From the NCBI RefSeq assembly GCF_004335005.1, contig NZ_RQRT01000009.1:1-64000 (forward strand): a stretch of DNA of 64,000 bases. The letters run 5' to 3'. A program made the translations under genes and the position numbers. Below the pieces are notes generated by a model that was given only the letters and a program-made list of their open reading frames with translations, was not told where the DNA came from and made no database searches. Positions 8,969 through 18,014 of this stretch are shown here, one piece after another; the stretch's first letter is position 1; each line of letters opens with the position of its first letter. This DNA is from Paracoccus nototheniae (GTDB taxonomy: Bacteria; Pseudomonadota; Alphaproteobacteria; Rhodobacterales; Rhodobacteraceae).

Positions 8969-10669
8969 TCAGGGGCAGGAGGCCTCGGCCTCGACAGGAC
9001 GGGCTTGGCGGGTCGTGGTGGCGTTGTAGTCGATGATGGCGTTCCAGCGCGGGTTGTCGTCCATCACATGGCGCCGCGCGCCCCAGAACCCGGCGCGGCC
9101 CGGACCTGCCACCTCGACAAAGACGTTGAAGAATTCGCCCCCGGCTTCGGCAAAGCGGGTCAGGGCCTGCGTGTACAACTGGCCCATCTGGTCCGAGTAA
9201 TGAAACCGCGTATAGAAATTCAGCAGACCGGGATCGGCCTCCAGCGCGTCATGGTCGGGGGTGACATGGCTGCCCCCCTCGTACATGACCAGCGCCAGCC
9301 CGGCATCGTCGGCAATGGCCTTCTGCGCCTCCCACATGGCTTGCAGGCCATCCATCGTGGTCCCGGCCTCCTCGCCCGACACATGACGACCGTCCAGCAC
9401 CTGTTCGGCCATCAGGGCGAAGGCCTGTGGTTCGCCCATCTCGCGCCATGACTGGATCAGGGGCACATTGGCCGGACGCCCGAGGCCACCGTCGAAATAG
9501 CCGGTGACGGCATAGGCGTCGAAATGCGTCTTGGGCGGCTGGCGCCCTGTTTCGGCGGCGACCCACAAGGGGGCGTCCAGCGCCGAATGGTTCAGATCGA
9601 TCCATGCGGTATGGGCGGTGATGACCTTGCGATAGCGGCTGGCATCGCAGCCATAGACCGCATCCAGCAGCACGGCCATATCTGCCGACTTGCCGCCATA
9701 GACCTGCATCCAGCCGTCGCCTTGGCCCGGCCACAAGGCCTCGGCCTGCTGCAGCGCCCAGTGGCACTGTTCGAACTGGAAATTCCAGACCTCGTTCGAA
9801 TATTCGTAATAGGCGCGCAGCCCGGGGTCCAGATTGTCGCGGACATAGCTGGCAAAGCGGGTGATGTAATCGTCGGTGGCCAGATGCGGAAAGCAGAACC
9901 ACGGATCGACGCCCAGATCATTGGCAAGGGTCACCATCACCTCGACCGGCACGCCGAATGTCCAGGTGGCCGAGGTCAGGGTGGGCCGGTCGGACCAGTC
10001 CGACACGGTGCTGTTGTTCGTGGCCATCCAGTCCATGAACCGGATCACCCCAAAGCTGCGGATCAGGTCCAGCCAGACGGGGCGAAAGATCTGACCGTCG
10101 TCATGGGCGGCCTGCAACGATGCGTGGATGCAGCGGAAATTGCGTGCCGGATTGCCCGGGGCCAGATCGGACAGATCGACCACCACGATCCCGCTATCCG
10201 AGGTTTCATAGTCGAATTCGGCCCAACCCTCGCCCTGCGTCACATTCGTGCAGGTGCCGTTGATCGCGACGGTGGCCGCGCCGTCCCACGTCATCCGGTA
10301 ATGGCCGCTCAGGCTGGTATCGTCGGCCGCCAGGTCGCACAGGATCACCGTACCGACCGAGGTCGCATCATCGGGGATGCTGACGGGCCAGCCGCCTTCG
10401 TCCAGATGCCCGCCCTCGGCCAGCTGAGCATGGGTGTGGGACACGAATTCGTCGGGCCTGCGGCCCATCCATTCCCGGCTGTGGCGGAAGACGTCGATGA
10501 AGGGCTGCGCAGCCTCCCAATCGGCGATGCCGGACAATCCGACCGCGACCGGCACGGGCCCCGCAGCGCCCGTGCCCTGCGCAAGGGCCGCCCCGCCGCG
10601 TCCAAGAACCGCCACCGGAATGGGAAGACAGGCGGCAGCGCCCAGCAAAAGAAGGCTACGTCGTTTCAT
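8969..10669 (-). CDS. Secreted glycoside-hydrolase-like protein of unknown substrate
   Basis: The 566-residue protein starts at ATG 10669 (an AGGGA lies upstream) with a clear export signal: M-K-R-R, a hydrophobic stretch, and an A-L-A-Q cleavage site near residue 31. An N-terminal beta-rich part (to about 190) is followed by what looks like a TIM barrel. It carries Y-Y-E-Y-S-N-E-V-W-N (Glu293) and, far downstream, M-Y-E-G-G-S-H (Glu464). The Asn-Glu pair plus a later strand-end Glu resembles the acid/base and nucleophile of clan GH-A hydrolases; related proteins are sometimes labelled cellulose-binding. It is convergent with opgC, so a role on glucans or another exopolysaccharide is possible but unproven. 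Its leader holds a strong inverted repeat. Confidence 0.65.
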   Translation of the reverse strand: MKRRSLLLLGAAACLPIPVAVLGRGGAALAQGTGAAGPVPVAVGLSGIADWEAAQPFIDVFRHSREWMGRRPDEFVSHTHAQLAEGGHLDEGGWPVSIPDDATSVGTVILCDLAADDTSLSGHYRMTWDGAATVAINGTCTNVTQGEGWAEFDYETSDSGIVVVDLSDLAPGNPARNFRCIHASLQAAHDDGQIFRPVWLDLIRSFGVIRFMDWMATNNSTVSDWSDRPTLTSATWTFGVPVEVMVTLANDLGVDPWFCFPHLATDDYITRFASYVRDNLDPGLRAYYEYSNEVWNFQFEQCHWALQQAEALWPGQGDGWMQVYGGKSADMAVLLDAVYGCDASRYRKVITAHTAWIDLNHSALDAPLWVAAETGRQPPKTHFDAYAVTGYFDGGLGRPANVPLIQSWREMGEPQAFALMAEQVLDGRHVSGEEAGTTMDGLQAMWEAQKAIADDAGLALVMYEGGSHVTPDHDALEADPGLLNFYTRFHYSDQMGQLYTQALTRFAEAGGEFFNVFVEVAGPGRAGFWGARRHVMDDNPRWNAIIDYNATTTRQARPVEAEASCP

Positions 10670-10695
10670 AAGGCATCCCTGATTGGTCTTTAAAC

Positions 10696-10748
10696 GTCGC
10701 AGGGAATTGCCCGCTAGTCGAGACGGTTTATCCACAATTCCCTGCGAC
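10696..10748. repeat. Perfect 14-bp inverted repeat in the leader of the GH-like gene
   Basis: GTCGCAGGGAATTG at 10696-10709 is matched exactly by its reverse complement at 10735-10748, with a 25-base spacer. It sits 27 bases upstream of the minus-strand start at 10669. It could be a split operator for a dimeric regulator or a hairpin in the 5' leader of the transcript. No T-run follows on either strand, so it is not a simple terminator. Confidence 0.7.
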
Positions 10749-10998
10749 ATAGGCGCGAATCGGGGGCCGCACGGGGGCGACTGCGATCACCAAAGTGCCG
10801 CAAAACCGGTCGGACCATCAAAGATGAACCGGATCATTTGCAGAATTTGCCCAAACGGTAAGGTTTTCCACCGTTTCACTTCGCGGCTGCATGGCGTCTG
10901 ATCGGGCTGTTCCGTGAGTGGTGACATTTCGGTGTCAGGAACAGGCGGCGTCAGGTTGGGTTGCCTTGACCGGCGCCGCCACCGAGCAGACCCGGGAC
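10749..10998. other. Intergenic DNA without a recognised gene
   Basis: Part of the 396-base gap between the GH-like gene and tsf. Besides the 14-bp repeat on one side and the tsf terminator on the other, I see only a small inverted repeat (AAACGGT 10853-10859 with ACCGTTT 10870-10876). No coding frame is convincing; the upstream promoter of the GH-like gene should lie here. Confidence 0.5.
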
Positions 10999-10999
10999 A

Positions 11000-11040
11000 G
11001 AAAAATGCCGGCCGCCGGAGATATCCGGGGCCGGCATTGT
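11000..11040 (-). terminator. Rho-independent terminator of rpsB-tsf
   Basis: Read on the minus strand, a 10-bp perfect stem (AATGCCGGCC 11004-11013 with GGCCGGCATT 11029-11038, plus a nested CCGGA/TCCGG) is followed by a run of T (the A-run at 11001-11005 on the plus strand). It lies 26 bases past the tsf stop. Confidence 0.85.
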
Positions 11041-11065
11041 CAGTCGCGATCAGATCAGAGGGGGA

Positions 11066-11944
11066 TCAGGCGCCGCTGAGGGTCTTAGCGACCTCGGCTG
11101 CGAAATCCTCTTCCTTCTTCTCGATGCCTTCGCCGACGGCGACGCGGGCAAAGCCCACGATGGTGGCGCCCTGTTCCTTGGCGGCTTCCGCCACGGTCAG
11201 GTCGGGGTTGATGACGAATTTCTGACCGGTCAGCGTGACCTCTTCAAAGAACTTCTTCATCCGGCCTTCGATCATCTTGGCGATGACGGCATCGGGCTTG
11301 CCCGATTCGCGGGCCTGCTCGGTCAGAACCTGCTTTTCACGCTCGACCAGAGCGGGGTCCAGATCGGCCTCGCCAAGCGAGGCGGGCGCAGTGGCCGCGA
11401 CATGCATCGCGATCTGACGACCGATCTCGGCATTGCCGCCGTCCAGACCGACCAGAACGCCGATCTTGCCCATGCCATCGGTGGCCGCGTTATGCACATA
11501 ATGCACGACGGTCGGCGCAGTCACGACGACCATGCGGCGCAGGGACATGTTCTCGCCGATCTTGGCGATCGCGTCGGTCAGGATTTCCGAAACGGGCTTG
11601 CCGTCGATCGTCGCGGCCTTCAGCGCCTCGACATCGTCGACCTCAAGCGCGGCCTGGGCGATCTTGCGCACCATGGCCTGGAATTCTTCGTTCTTGCCGA
11701 CGAAATCGGTTTCCGAGTTCACCTCGACCGCGACGCCCTTGCCATCCTTGACGGCGACGGCGACCAGACCTTCGGCGGCCACGCGGCCCGATTTCTTGGC
11801 GGCTTTCGACAGACCCTTGGCGCGCAGCCAGTCGACGGCGGCTTCCATGTCGCCTTCGGTCTCGGTCAGGGCTTTCTTGGCGTCCATCATGCCTGCGCCG
11901 GTCATCTCGCGCAGTTCCTTCACCATCGCTGCGGTGATTGCCAT
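11066..11944 (-). CDS. tsf: Elongation factor Ts
   Basis: EF-Ts releases GDP from EF-Tu during translation elongation. The 292-residue product starts M-A-I-T-A-A-M-V at ATG 11944 with GAGGAG upstream; an in-frame ATG at 11965 would lie in the leader and is rejected. The N-terminal UBA-like domain and the [10 protein letters not shown] motif near residue 19 are clear, followed by the two core subdomains including the T-D-F-V-G block near residue 80. It is downstream of rpsB in the usual rpsB-tsf operon, with a perfect hairpin in the gap and a strong terminator after it. Confidence 0.97.
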   Translation of the reverse strand: MAITAAMVKELREMTGAGMMDAKKALTETEGDMEAAVDWLRAKGLSKAAKKSGRVAAEGLVAVAVKDGKGVAVEVNSETDFVGKNEEFQAMVRKIAQAALEVDDVEALKAATIDGKPVSEILTDAIAKIGENMSLRRMVVVTAPTVVHYVHNAATDGMGKIGVLVGLDGGNAEIGRQIAMHVAATAPASLGEADLDPALVEREKQVLTEQARESGKPDAVIAKMIEGRMKKFFEEVTLTGQKFVINPDLTVAEAAKEQGATIVGFARVAVGEGIEKKEEDFAAEVAKTLSGA

Positions 11945-11968
11945 ATCCGTCTCCTCTGTGATCAACGC

Positions 11969-11995
11969 GTCAGGCGGGGCATATCCCCGCCTGAC
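11969..11995 (-). promoter_or_regulatory. Intercistronic hairpin between rpsB and tsf
   Basis: A perfect 11-bp stem (GTCAGGCGGGG 11969-11979 with CCCCGCCTGAC 11985-11995) encloses a 5-base loop, 25 bases upstream of the tsf start. On the minus strand it has no T-run behind it, so read-through is expected. It may tune the S2:EF-Ts ratio through partial attenuation or mRNA processing. Confidence 0.6.
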
Positions 11996-12029
11996 GACAA
12001 TTCGATGAAATGGGGTTGATCCCTGCGGA

Positions 12030-12815
12030 TCAGGCCTCGGCCACAGCCTCTTCGGCGGCGGGCGCGTCTTCCATCAGCTCTTCCGGTGCATCGGCCAGCG
12101 AGCCCAGATCGACGCCCGAAGCGCCCATATGCGCGGTCATCCCGTCAAGGGCGGCGCGGCTGACCAGATCGCAATAGAGCGAGATGGCGCGGGCCGCATC
12201 GTCATTGCCCGGAATGATATAGTCGATGCCATCGGGCGAGCAGTTGGTGTCGACCACGGCCACGACCGGAATGCCCAGCTTTTTGGCTTCCAGAATGGCA
12301 AGGTCTTCCTTGTTCACGTCGATGACGAAGATCAGGTCGGGAAGGCCGCCCATGTCGCGGATGCCGCCAAGCGAGGCTTGCAGTTTCGATTGCTCGCGCT
12401 CCAGCTGCAGGCGCTCTTTCTTGGTCAGGCCTTCGGCGCCACCGGCCATTGTCTCGTCGATCGCCTTCAGGCGGTTGATCGACTGGCTGACGGTTTTCCA
12501 GTTGGTCAGCGTGCCGCCCAGCCAGCGGTGGTTCATATAGAACTGTGCCGACTTTTCAGCCGCCTCGGCGATCGAACGCTGAGCCTGACGCTTTGTGCCG
12601 ACGAACAGCACGCGGCCGCCCTTGGCGACCGTATCGCGCACGACCTGCAGGGCTGCGTCCAGCATGGGCAGCGTCTGCGTCAGGTCGAGGATGTGAATGC
12701 CGTTGCGGTCACCATAGATGAACTCGCCCATACGGGGGTTCCAGCGTTGGGTCTGGTGACCATAGTGAACGCCAGCTTCCAAAAGCTGACGCAGCGTGAA
12801 TTCGGGAAGCGCCAT
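12030..12815 (-). CDS. rpsB: 30S ribosomal protein S2
   Basis: Small-subunit ribosomal protein that helps recruit S1. The 261-residue protein starts at ATG 12815 (M-A-L-P-E-F-T), with GGAAAGGA just upstream, and shows family hallmarks: [22 protein letters not shown], and the block [15 protein letters not shown]. The C-terminus is acidic and Ala/Glu-rich as in other alphaproteobacteria. First gene of rpsB-tsf. A weak promoter candidate (TTGCAT at 12961-12956, TCTAAG at 12940-12935 on the minus strand, spacer only 15) lies upstream; the spacing makes it doubtful. Confidence 0.97.
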   Translation of the reverse strand: MALPEFTLRQLLEAGVHYGHQTQRWNPRMGEFIYGDRNGIHILDLTQTLPMLDAALQVVRDTVAKGGRVLFVGTKRQAQRSIAEAAEKSAQFYMNHRWLGGTLTNWKTVSQSINRLKAIDETMAGGAEGLTKKERLQLEREQSKLQASLGGIRDMGGLPDLIFVIDVNKEDLAILEAKKLGIPVVAVVDTNCSPDGIDYIIPGNDDAARAISLYCDLVSRAALDGMTAHMGASGVDLGSLADAPEELMEDAPAAEEAVAEA

Positions 12816-13099
12816 GACAGTGTCCTTTCCGGTTTGCGCCTTGGCAAGGGATCTCAGGGCGAATGCCCCAACCGGTGGACCTTGTGCGGATATCTCCCGC
12901 AAAAGGCCCGCCCCTGCCTGTGAAGTGAGCGCGCCTTAGACCGCGCACGCCGCCGATGCAAGCGGATTCGCAAATCGCGCGCCCCGGGGCATGGTCCGAT
13001 AGCGTTAACAAAGACGCCCCGGGGGGCTGTCTTTCGCTTGCATCGTCGTGGGCTTTCGGTTCAGGTTCGGGGCGATTTTTCCCGACCTGCAGGTGCGCC

Positions 13100-13744
13100 A
13101 TGACCCCCGAAATCCAGTCGCAGAAAACCAAGGCCCTGTGCCAGCTGGCCCCGGTGATCCCGGTCATCGTCATCCGCGATGCCACCCGCGCCGCCGATCT
13201 GGCCCGCGCGCTGGTCACCGGCGGATTGCCGGTGCTGGAGGTGACGCTGCGATCCGACGCGGCGCTGGACGCGATCCGCGCCATGGCGGGGATCGAGGGC
13301 GGGCATGTCGGCGCGGGCACCGTGCTGACGCCCGACGACGCCAAACGCGCCAAGGATGCGGGGGCGAAATTCGCCGTCTCTCCGGGCCTGACCGACCGCC
13401 TGATCGCCGCCTGCGCCGATCTGGAACTGCCGCTGCTGCCGGGCGCCGTCACCGCCTCCGAGGTGATGCGGGCGTCCGAGGCGGGCTTTGACATGCTGAA
13501 ATTCTTTCCCGCCGAGGCCGTGGGCGGGGCGCCCGCGCTGAAGTCGCTGGCAGGCCCGCTGCCGCGCATCAGTTTCTGCCCGACCGGCGGCGTGTCGCCC
13601 CAGAATGCCCACAGCTATCTGTCGCTGCCCAATGTGATCTGCGTGGGCGGCAGCTGGATCGTCACCGATGCCGATGTCGCCGCAGGCAACTGGCAGGCGA
13701 TCGAGGACCGCGCCCGCACCGCCGCCGCCCTGCCCCGCGGCTGA
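13100..13744 (+). CDS. eda: KDPG/KHG aldolase
   Basis: 2-dehydro-3-deoxy-phosphogluconate aldolase cleaves KDPG to pyruvate and glyceraldehyde 3-phosphate, the last Entner-Doudoroff step. The 214-residue TIM-barrel protein shows L-E-V-T-L-R with the catalytic Glu, G-A-G-T-V-L, and L-K-F-F-P-A-E with the Schiff-base lysine. ATG 13100 was chosen because the upstream part of the open frame has no homology to the family. edd is not adjacent. The gene is divergent from rpsB and is followed after eight bases by an MFS permease gene that may be cotranscribed. Confidence 0.93.
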   Translation: MTPEIQSQKTKALCQLAPVIPVIVIRDATRAADLARALVTGGLPVLEVTLRSDAALDAIRAMAGIEGGHVGAGTVLTPDDAKRAKDAGAKFAVSPGLTDRLIAACADLELPLLPGAVTASEVMRASEAGFDMLKFFPAEAVGGAPALKSLAGPLPRISFCPTGGVSPQNAHSYLSLPNVICVGGSWIVTDADVAAGNWQAIEDRARTAAALPRG

Positions 13745-13752
13745 CGGGCATC

Positions 13753-14952
13753 ATGAGCGATCTGGCGCGCGCCCGCCGAAACACCCTGATCCTTGTGCTG
13801 GCTCAGGCGATTCTGGGCGCGCAGATGTCGGTCATCTTCATCGTGGGCGGGCTGGCGGGGCAGATGCTGGCCCCGAACCCCTGCATCGCGACCCTGCCCC
13901 TGTCGATGATCATTCTGGGGTCCGCGCTGTCGGCGCGGCCCCTGTCGCGCTTCATGCAGGCGCGGGGGCGGCAGGCGGGGTTCCTGCTGGCCGTGCTGGC
14001 CGGAGGCCTGGGGGCGGCGGTGGCGGCTTCGGCCTTGTGGATCGGGTCGTTCTGGCTGTTCATGGCGGGTTCCATGCTGACCGGCATCTATATGTCGGCC
14101 CAGGGCTTCTATCGCTTTGCCGCGACCGATACCGCGCCCGAGGATTACGCCCCCCGCGCGATCAGTCTGGTCATGGCGGGCGGTCTGGCCGCCGCGATCA
14201 TCGGCCCGGCACTGGTGCGGCTGACCAGCGATCTGACCGTCGTGCCGTTCCTGGCCACCTATCTGGCGGTGATCGCGCTGAACCTGACGGGGCCGTTCCT
14301 GTTCGCCTTTCTGGACATCCCGCGTCCACCCGCCCCCCTGCCCGGCGCCGCCGCCGGGCGCCCGATGGGTCAGATCCTGCGCAGCCCCGCCATCGCCGTG
14401 TCGATGATCTGCGCGATGGTGTCCTATGCGCTGATGAACCTGGTGATGACCTCGACGCCGCTGGCGGTGGTGGGCTGCGGCTATGACACAGCCGATGCCG
14501 CCAATATCGTCAGCGCGCATGTGCTGGCCATGTTCGCCCCCAGTTTCGTGACCGGGTATCTGATCACCCGCTTTGGGGCGGAACGGATCGTCGGGCTGGG
14601 GCTGGTCATTCTGGCCTCGGCCGGGGCGGTCGCCCTGTCGGGCATCGCGTTGGAGCAGTTCTATGTCGCGCTGGTGCTGCTGGGGATCGGCTGGAACTTC
14701 GGCTATATCGGCGCGACCACCATGCTGACCCGTGCCCATGCCCCGTCCGAACGGGGCCGGGTGCAGGGGATGAACGATTTCGTGGTCTTTGGTGGGGTGT
14801 TCCTGGCCTCGCTGTCGTCGGGCGGGCTAATGAACTGTTCGGGCGGAACCGTGCAGGCGGGGTGGAGCGCGGTCAATCTGGCGATGCTGCCGTTTCTGGT
14901 GCTGGCCGGTGCGGCGCTGATCTGGCTGGTGATGCGGCCAAGACCGGCGTGA
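13753..14952 (+). CDS. Major facilitator superfamily transporter
   Basis: The 399-residue protein is almost wholly hydrophobic with about twelve membrane segments. Between helices 2 and 3 it has an R-P-L-S-R-F-M-Q-A-R-G-R-Q cytosolic loop resembling the MFS loop motif, and a second such loop (T-R-F-G-A-E-R) near the middle. Substrate cannot be told. It begins eight bases after eda, so a sugar-acid link is possible but is only suggested by context. It ends just before a copy of the window's intergenic repeat. Confidence 0.8.
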   Translation: MSDLARARRNTLILVLAQAILGAQMSVIFIVGGLAGQMLAPNPCIATLPLSMIILGSALSARPLSRFMQARGRQAGFLLAVLAGGLGAAVAASALWIGSFWLFMAGSMLTGIYMSAQGFYRFAATDTAPEDYAPRAISLVMAGGLAAAIIGPALVRLTSDLTVVPFLATYLAVIALNLTGPFLFAFLDIPRPPAPLPGAAAGRPMGQILRSPAIAVSMICAMVSYALMNLVMTSTPLAVVGCGYDTADAANIVSAHVLAMFAPSFVTGYLITRFGAERIVGLGLVILASAGAVALSGIALEQFYVALVLLGIGWNFGYIGATTMLTRAHAPSERGRVQGMNDFVVFGGVFLASLSSGGLMNCSGGTVQAGWSAVNLAMLPFLVLAGAALIWLVMRPRPA

Positions 14953-14972
14953 GGATTGTGGCGGCGTGAGGA

Positions 14973-15024
14973 CCGGGGGGTTCACACCCCCGGACCCCTG
15001 TGGGATATTTTCATGAAGAAGAAG
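14973..15024. repeat. Intergenic repeat, copy 1 (GGGATATTTT family)
   Basis: Begins with a GC hairpin (CCGGGGGG, then TTCACA, then CCCCCGG), followed by ACCCCTGTGGGATATTTT and an AGAAGAAG-rich tail. The same arrangement, in longer form, occurs at 38156-38245. It lies between the convergent MFS and xseA genes. Confidence 0.65.
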
Positions 15025-15026
15025 CG

Positions 15027-16610
15027 CTAGATCAGAGTTTTTTGTTCCGGCGCTGCGGGTTTGCGGCGTTTGGGTTTGTCGGGGGCGCCCTCGGGGCGGA
15101 CCGGGATGCGGCGGTCGCCTGCGAATTGCAGCTCCAGTCGCGGGGATTGCTGCGCGGCCTCGGGGGCGGTGACGACGCGGCCATCGGGGGTGCGCACGAT
15201 CACGAAGCCGCGGCGCAGGGTTTCGTCGGGCCCAAGCGACTGGCGCATCCGGTCAAGGCGGGTCAGCGCATCGCCGCGTTGCGACAGGGCGCGGCGCAAT
15301 CCGGCACCGAGGCGACCATCCAGTTCGACCAGCCGGGCGCGCTGCTGCCGGGTGGCACTGCGGGCCACAGCCTCGACCCGCTTCAGAGAGCTGTCCAGAC
15401 GTTCCTGCAACTGGGTCAGGCGGTCGCGGGGGCGTTCCAGACGGCGGCTGCGGGCCACGTCCAGCCGGGTGGCCGCGCGGTCCAGCCCGTGGCGCTTGGC
15501 GGCGGTGAACTGGCGCAGCGTGGCCGCAGGCATGGGCCGGGCCGCCAGCCGGTCGCGGCGCCGGTGCAGCGACTGGCGCAGGGCCGGGTCCAGCCGCGCG
15601 CCCCACAGGTCCAGACGCTGACGCGGCCCTTCGGTCAAGGCCGAGGGGCGGCCCATCGCGCGGGCCAGATCGCGCAGCCTTTGGCGCGGGCGTTGCAGCC
15701 CATGGGCATTGGCGCGGGCCATGCGGGCGCCAGCCTCGGCCATCCGCGCGGCCAGCTCGGCCCGGACGGGGACGGCGATTTCTGCAGCGGCCGTCGGCGT
15801 CGGCGCGCGCCGGTCCGAGGCGAAATCGATCAGCGTCGTGTCGGTCTCATGCCCCACCGCCGAGATCAGCGGGATGGCGCTGTCGGCGGCGGCGCGCACG
15901 ACGATCTCTTCGTTGAAGCCCCACAGATCCTCCAGACTGCCGCCGCCCCGCGCGACGATGATCAGATCGGGACGCGGCACCGGGCCATCATCCCCAAGCG
16001 CGTTGAAGCCCCGGATCGCGGCGGCCACCTGCGGCGCGCAATCCTTGCCCTGAACCGCCACCGGCCAGATCAGAACCCGGGTCGGAAAGCGTTCCCGCAA
16101 CCGATGCAGGATGTCGCGGATCACCGCCCCCGAGGGCGAGGTGACCACCCCGATCACGCGCGGCAGAAACGGCAGGGCGCGCTTGCGGTCCTGATCGAAC
16201 AGCCCCTCGGCGGCCAGTGCGCGGCGGCGCTTTTCCAGCATCGCCATCAGCGCGCCCTGCCCCGCAGGTTCGATCTGATCGACGATCATCTGATATTTGG
16301 ACTGGCCCGGAAAGGTCGTCAGTCGGCCCGTGGCGATGACCTCCATTCCCTCTTCCGGGGTCTGGATCAGCCGCGCTGCCTGACCCTTCCACGTCACGGC
16401 GGCCAGCACGGCCCGGTCGTCCTTGAGATCAAAATACAGATGCCCGGAGCCGGGCCGCGACACACGCCCGACCTCGGCCCGGACCCGGACGCGGCCGAAC
16501 TGATCCTCGATGCTGCGCTTGAGGGCGCCCGACAGTTCGGACACGGTAAAGGCATGGGCATTGTTGCCAGCGGCCCCGTCATCCGGGGCATCGTCATCGA
16601 TCAGGTCCAT
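15027..16610 (-). CDS. xseA: Exodeoxyribonuclease VII large subunit
   Basis: Large subunit of ExoVII, which degrades single-stranded DNA to short oligonucleotides. The 527-residue protein has an N-terminal OB-fold (about 20-115; the F-T-V-S-E-L-S start and G-H-L-Y-F-D-L-K-D), the catalytic domain with [19 protein letters not shown] and G-H-E-T-D, then a long Arg/Leu-rich coiled region (about 290-450) that binds the small subunit. The extreme C-terminus is Lys/Arg-rich. xseB is not adjacent. Divergent from purD with 76 bases between the two starts, which must hold both promoters. Confidence 0.95.
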   Translation of the reverse strand: MDLIDDDAPDDGAAGNNAHAFTVSELSGALKRSIEDQFGRVRVRAEVGRVSRPGSGHLYFDLKDDRAVLAAVTWKGQAARLIQTPEEGMEVIATGRLTTFPGQSKYQMIVDQIEPAGQGALMAMLEKRRRALAAEGLFDQDRKRALPFLPRVIGVVTSPSGAVIRDILHRLRERFPTRVLIWPVAVQGKDCAPQVAAAIRGFNALGDDGPVPRPDLIIVARGGGSLEDLWGFNEEIVVRAAADSAIPLISAVGHETDTTLIDFASDRRAPTPTAAAEIAVPVRAELAARMAEAGARMARANAHGLQRPRQRLRDLARAMGRPSALTEGPRQRLDLWGARLDPALRQSLHRRRDRLAARPMPAATLRQFTAAKRHGLDRAATRLDVARSRRLERPRDRLTQLQERLDSSLKRVEAVARSATRQQRARLVELDGRLGAGLRRALSQRGDALTRLDRMRQSLGPDETLRRGFVIVRTPDGRVVTAPEAAQQSPRLELQFAGDRRIPVRPEGAPDKPKRRKPAAPEQKTLI

Positions 16611-16686
16611 CCGGGCAGGTCCATGCAGCTTGTTCCCCTTGGCCCACCAGACTAGAACGCCGCAAGGTCAAGCGAAAGGGCGGCAG

Positions 16687-17943
16687 ATGAATATCCTGAT
16701 CCTGGGCGGCGGCGGGCGCGAACATGCGTTGGCATGGGCCATCCGGCAAAACCCGAAATGCGACCGGCTGATCGTGGCGCCGGGCAATGCGGGCATCGCG
16801 GGGGTTGCGGAATGCGCCGATCTGGACGTGCTGTCGCGCGCCGATGTGCTGGAATTCGCCCAAGGCAACGCCGTGGATTTCGTCGTCGTGGGCCCCGAGG
16901 CACCGCTAGCCGCCGGGGTCTCGGATGCGCTGCGCGAGGCCGGGTTTCTGGTCTTCGGCCCCTCGCAGGCCGCCGCCCAGCTGGAGGCGTCCAAGACCTT
17001 CACCAAGGAAATCTGTGACGCCTGCGGGGCGCCCACGGCAGCCTGGGCGCGGTTCACCGATGCGGCGGCGGCGCGCGAAGACGTGACCGCACGCGGCGCG
17101 CCCATCGTGATCAAGGCCGACGGGCTGGCGGCGGGCAAGGGCGTCACCGTGGCCGAAACCATCGATCAGGCGCATGCCGCCATCGATTCCATCTTTGACG
17201 GCGAATTCGGCGAAATGTCGGTGGTGATCGAGGATTTCATGCCCGGCGAAGAGGCCAGCTTCTTCATCCTCAGCGACGGGACCGACTGCCTGCCCATCGG
17301 CACCGCGCAGGACCACAAGCGGGTGGGCATGGGCGATACCGGCCCCAATACCGGCGGCATGGGCGCCTACAGCCCTGCGCCGGTGCTGACCCCCGCGCTT
17401 CAGGATCAGGTCATGGATCGCATCGTGCGCCCGACCATCGCAGAAATGGCGCGACGCGGCACACCGTTTCAGGGCGTCCTCTATGCCGGGCTGATGATCA
17501 GCGACGGACAGGCGCGGCTGGTCGAATACAATGTCCGCTTCGGTGATCCCGAATGTCAGGCCCTGATGATGCGGCTTGGCGGACAGGCGCTGGACCTGCT
17601 TCTGGCCTGCGCCGAGGGGCGGCTGTCGCAGACCGGCGTCACCTGGGCCGATGATCACGCGCTGACCGTGGTCATGGCTGCCCAAGGCTATCCCGGCCCC
17701 TATGCCAAAGGCACCGAAATCCGCGGCCTGAAAGCCCTGCCCGAAACCAGCTTCCAGATGACCTTCCACGCCGGAACCGCCGAACGCGACGGCACCATCA
17801 TCGCCACCGGCGGGCGCGTGCTGGGCTGCACCGGACGCGGCGCGACCCTGGCCGAGGCGCATCAGCGTGCCTATGCTCTGATCGACGCCATCGACTGGCC
17901 GCAAGGCTTCTGCCGCCGCGACATCGGCTGGCGCGCCCTCTAG
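16687..17943 (+). CDS. purD: Phosphoribosylamine-glycine ligase
   Basis: GAR synthetase joins glycine to phosphoribosylamine in purine synthesis, using ATP. The 418-residue ATP-grasp enzyme begins M-N-I-L-I-L-G-G-G-G-R-E-H-A-L-A at ATG 16687. Later motifs include the K-A-D-G-L-A-A-G-K-G-V ATP-binding strand, the D-H-K-R block, G-P-N-T-G-G-M-G-A-Y, and the metal-binding E-Y-N-V-R-F-G-D-P-E. Length is standard. It faces prs convergently across a short gap that contains repeat copy 2. Confidence 0.97.
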   Translation: MNILILGGGGREHALAWAIRQNPKCDRLIVAPGNAGIAGVAECADLDVLSRADVLEFAQGNAVDFVVVGPEAPLAAGVSDALREAGFLVFGPSQAAAQLEASKTFTKEICDACGAPTAAWARFTDAAAAREDVTARGAPIVIKADGLAAGKGVTVAETIDQAHAAIDSIFDGEFGEMSVVIEDFMPGEEASFFILSDGTDCLPIGTAQDHKRVGMGDTGPNTGGMGAYSPAPVLTPALQDQVMDRIVRPTIAEMARRGTPFQGVLYAGLMISDGQARLVEYNVRFGDPECQALMMRLGGQALDLLLACAEGRLSQTGVTWADDHALTVVMAAQGYPGPYAKGTEIRGLKALPETSFQMTFHAGTAERDGTIIATGGRVLGCTGRGATLAEAHQRAYALIDAIDWPQGFCRRDIGWRAL

Positions 17944-17956
17944 CACCCCCAGCCCC

Positions 17957-17979
17957 TTCATCTTGGCAAAAATATCCCC
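17957..17979. repeat. Intergenic repeat, copy 2 (partial arm)
   Basis: TTCATCTTGGCAAAAATATC at 17957-17976 plus CCC closely matches the right arm of the perfect palindrome at 38223-38245. It sits in the 71-base gap between convergent purD and prs. Confidence 0.6.
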
Positions 17980-18014
17980 GCCGGAGGCATCCGGCAGGGA
18001 CACAACACCCGCCC

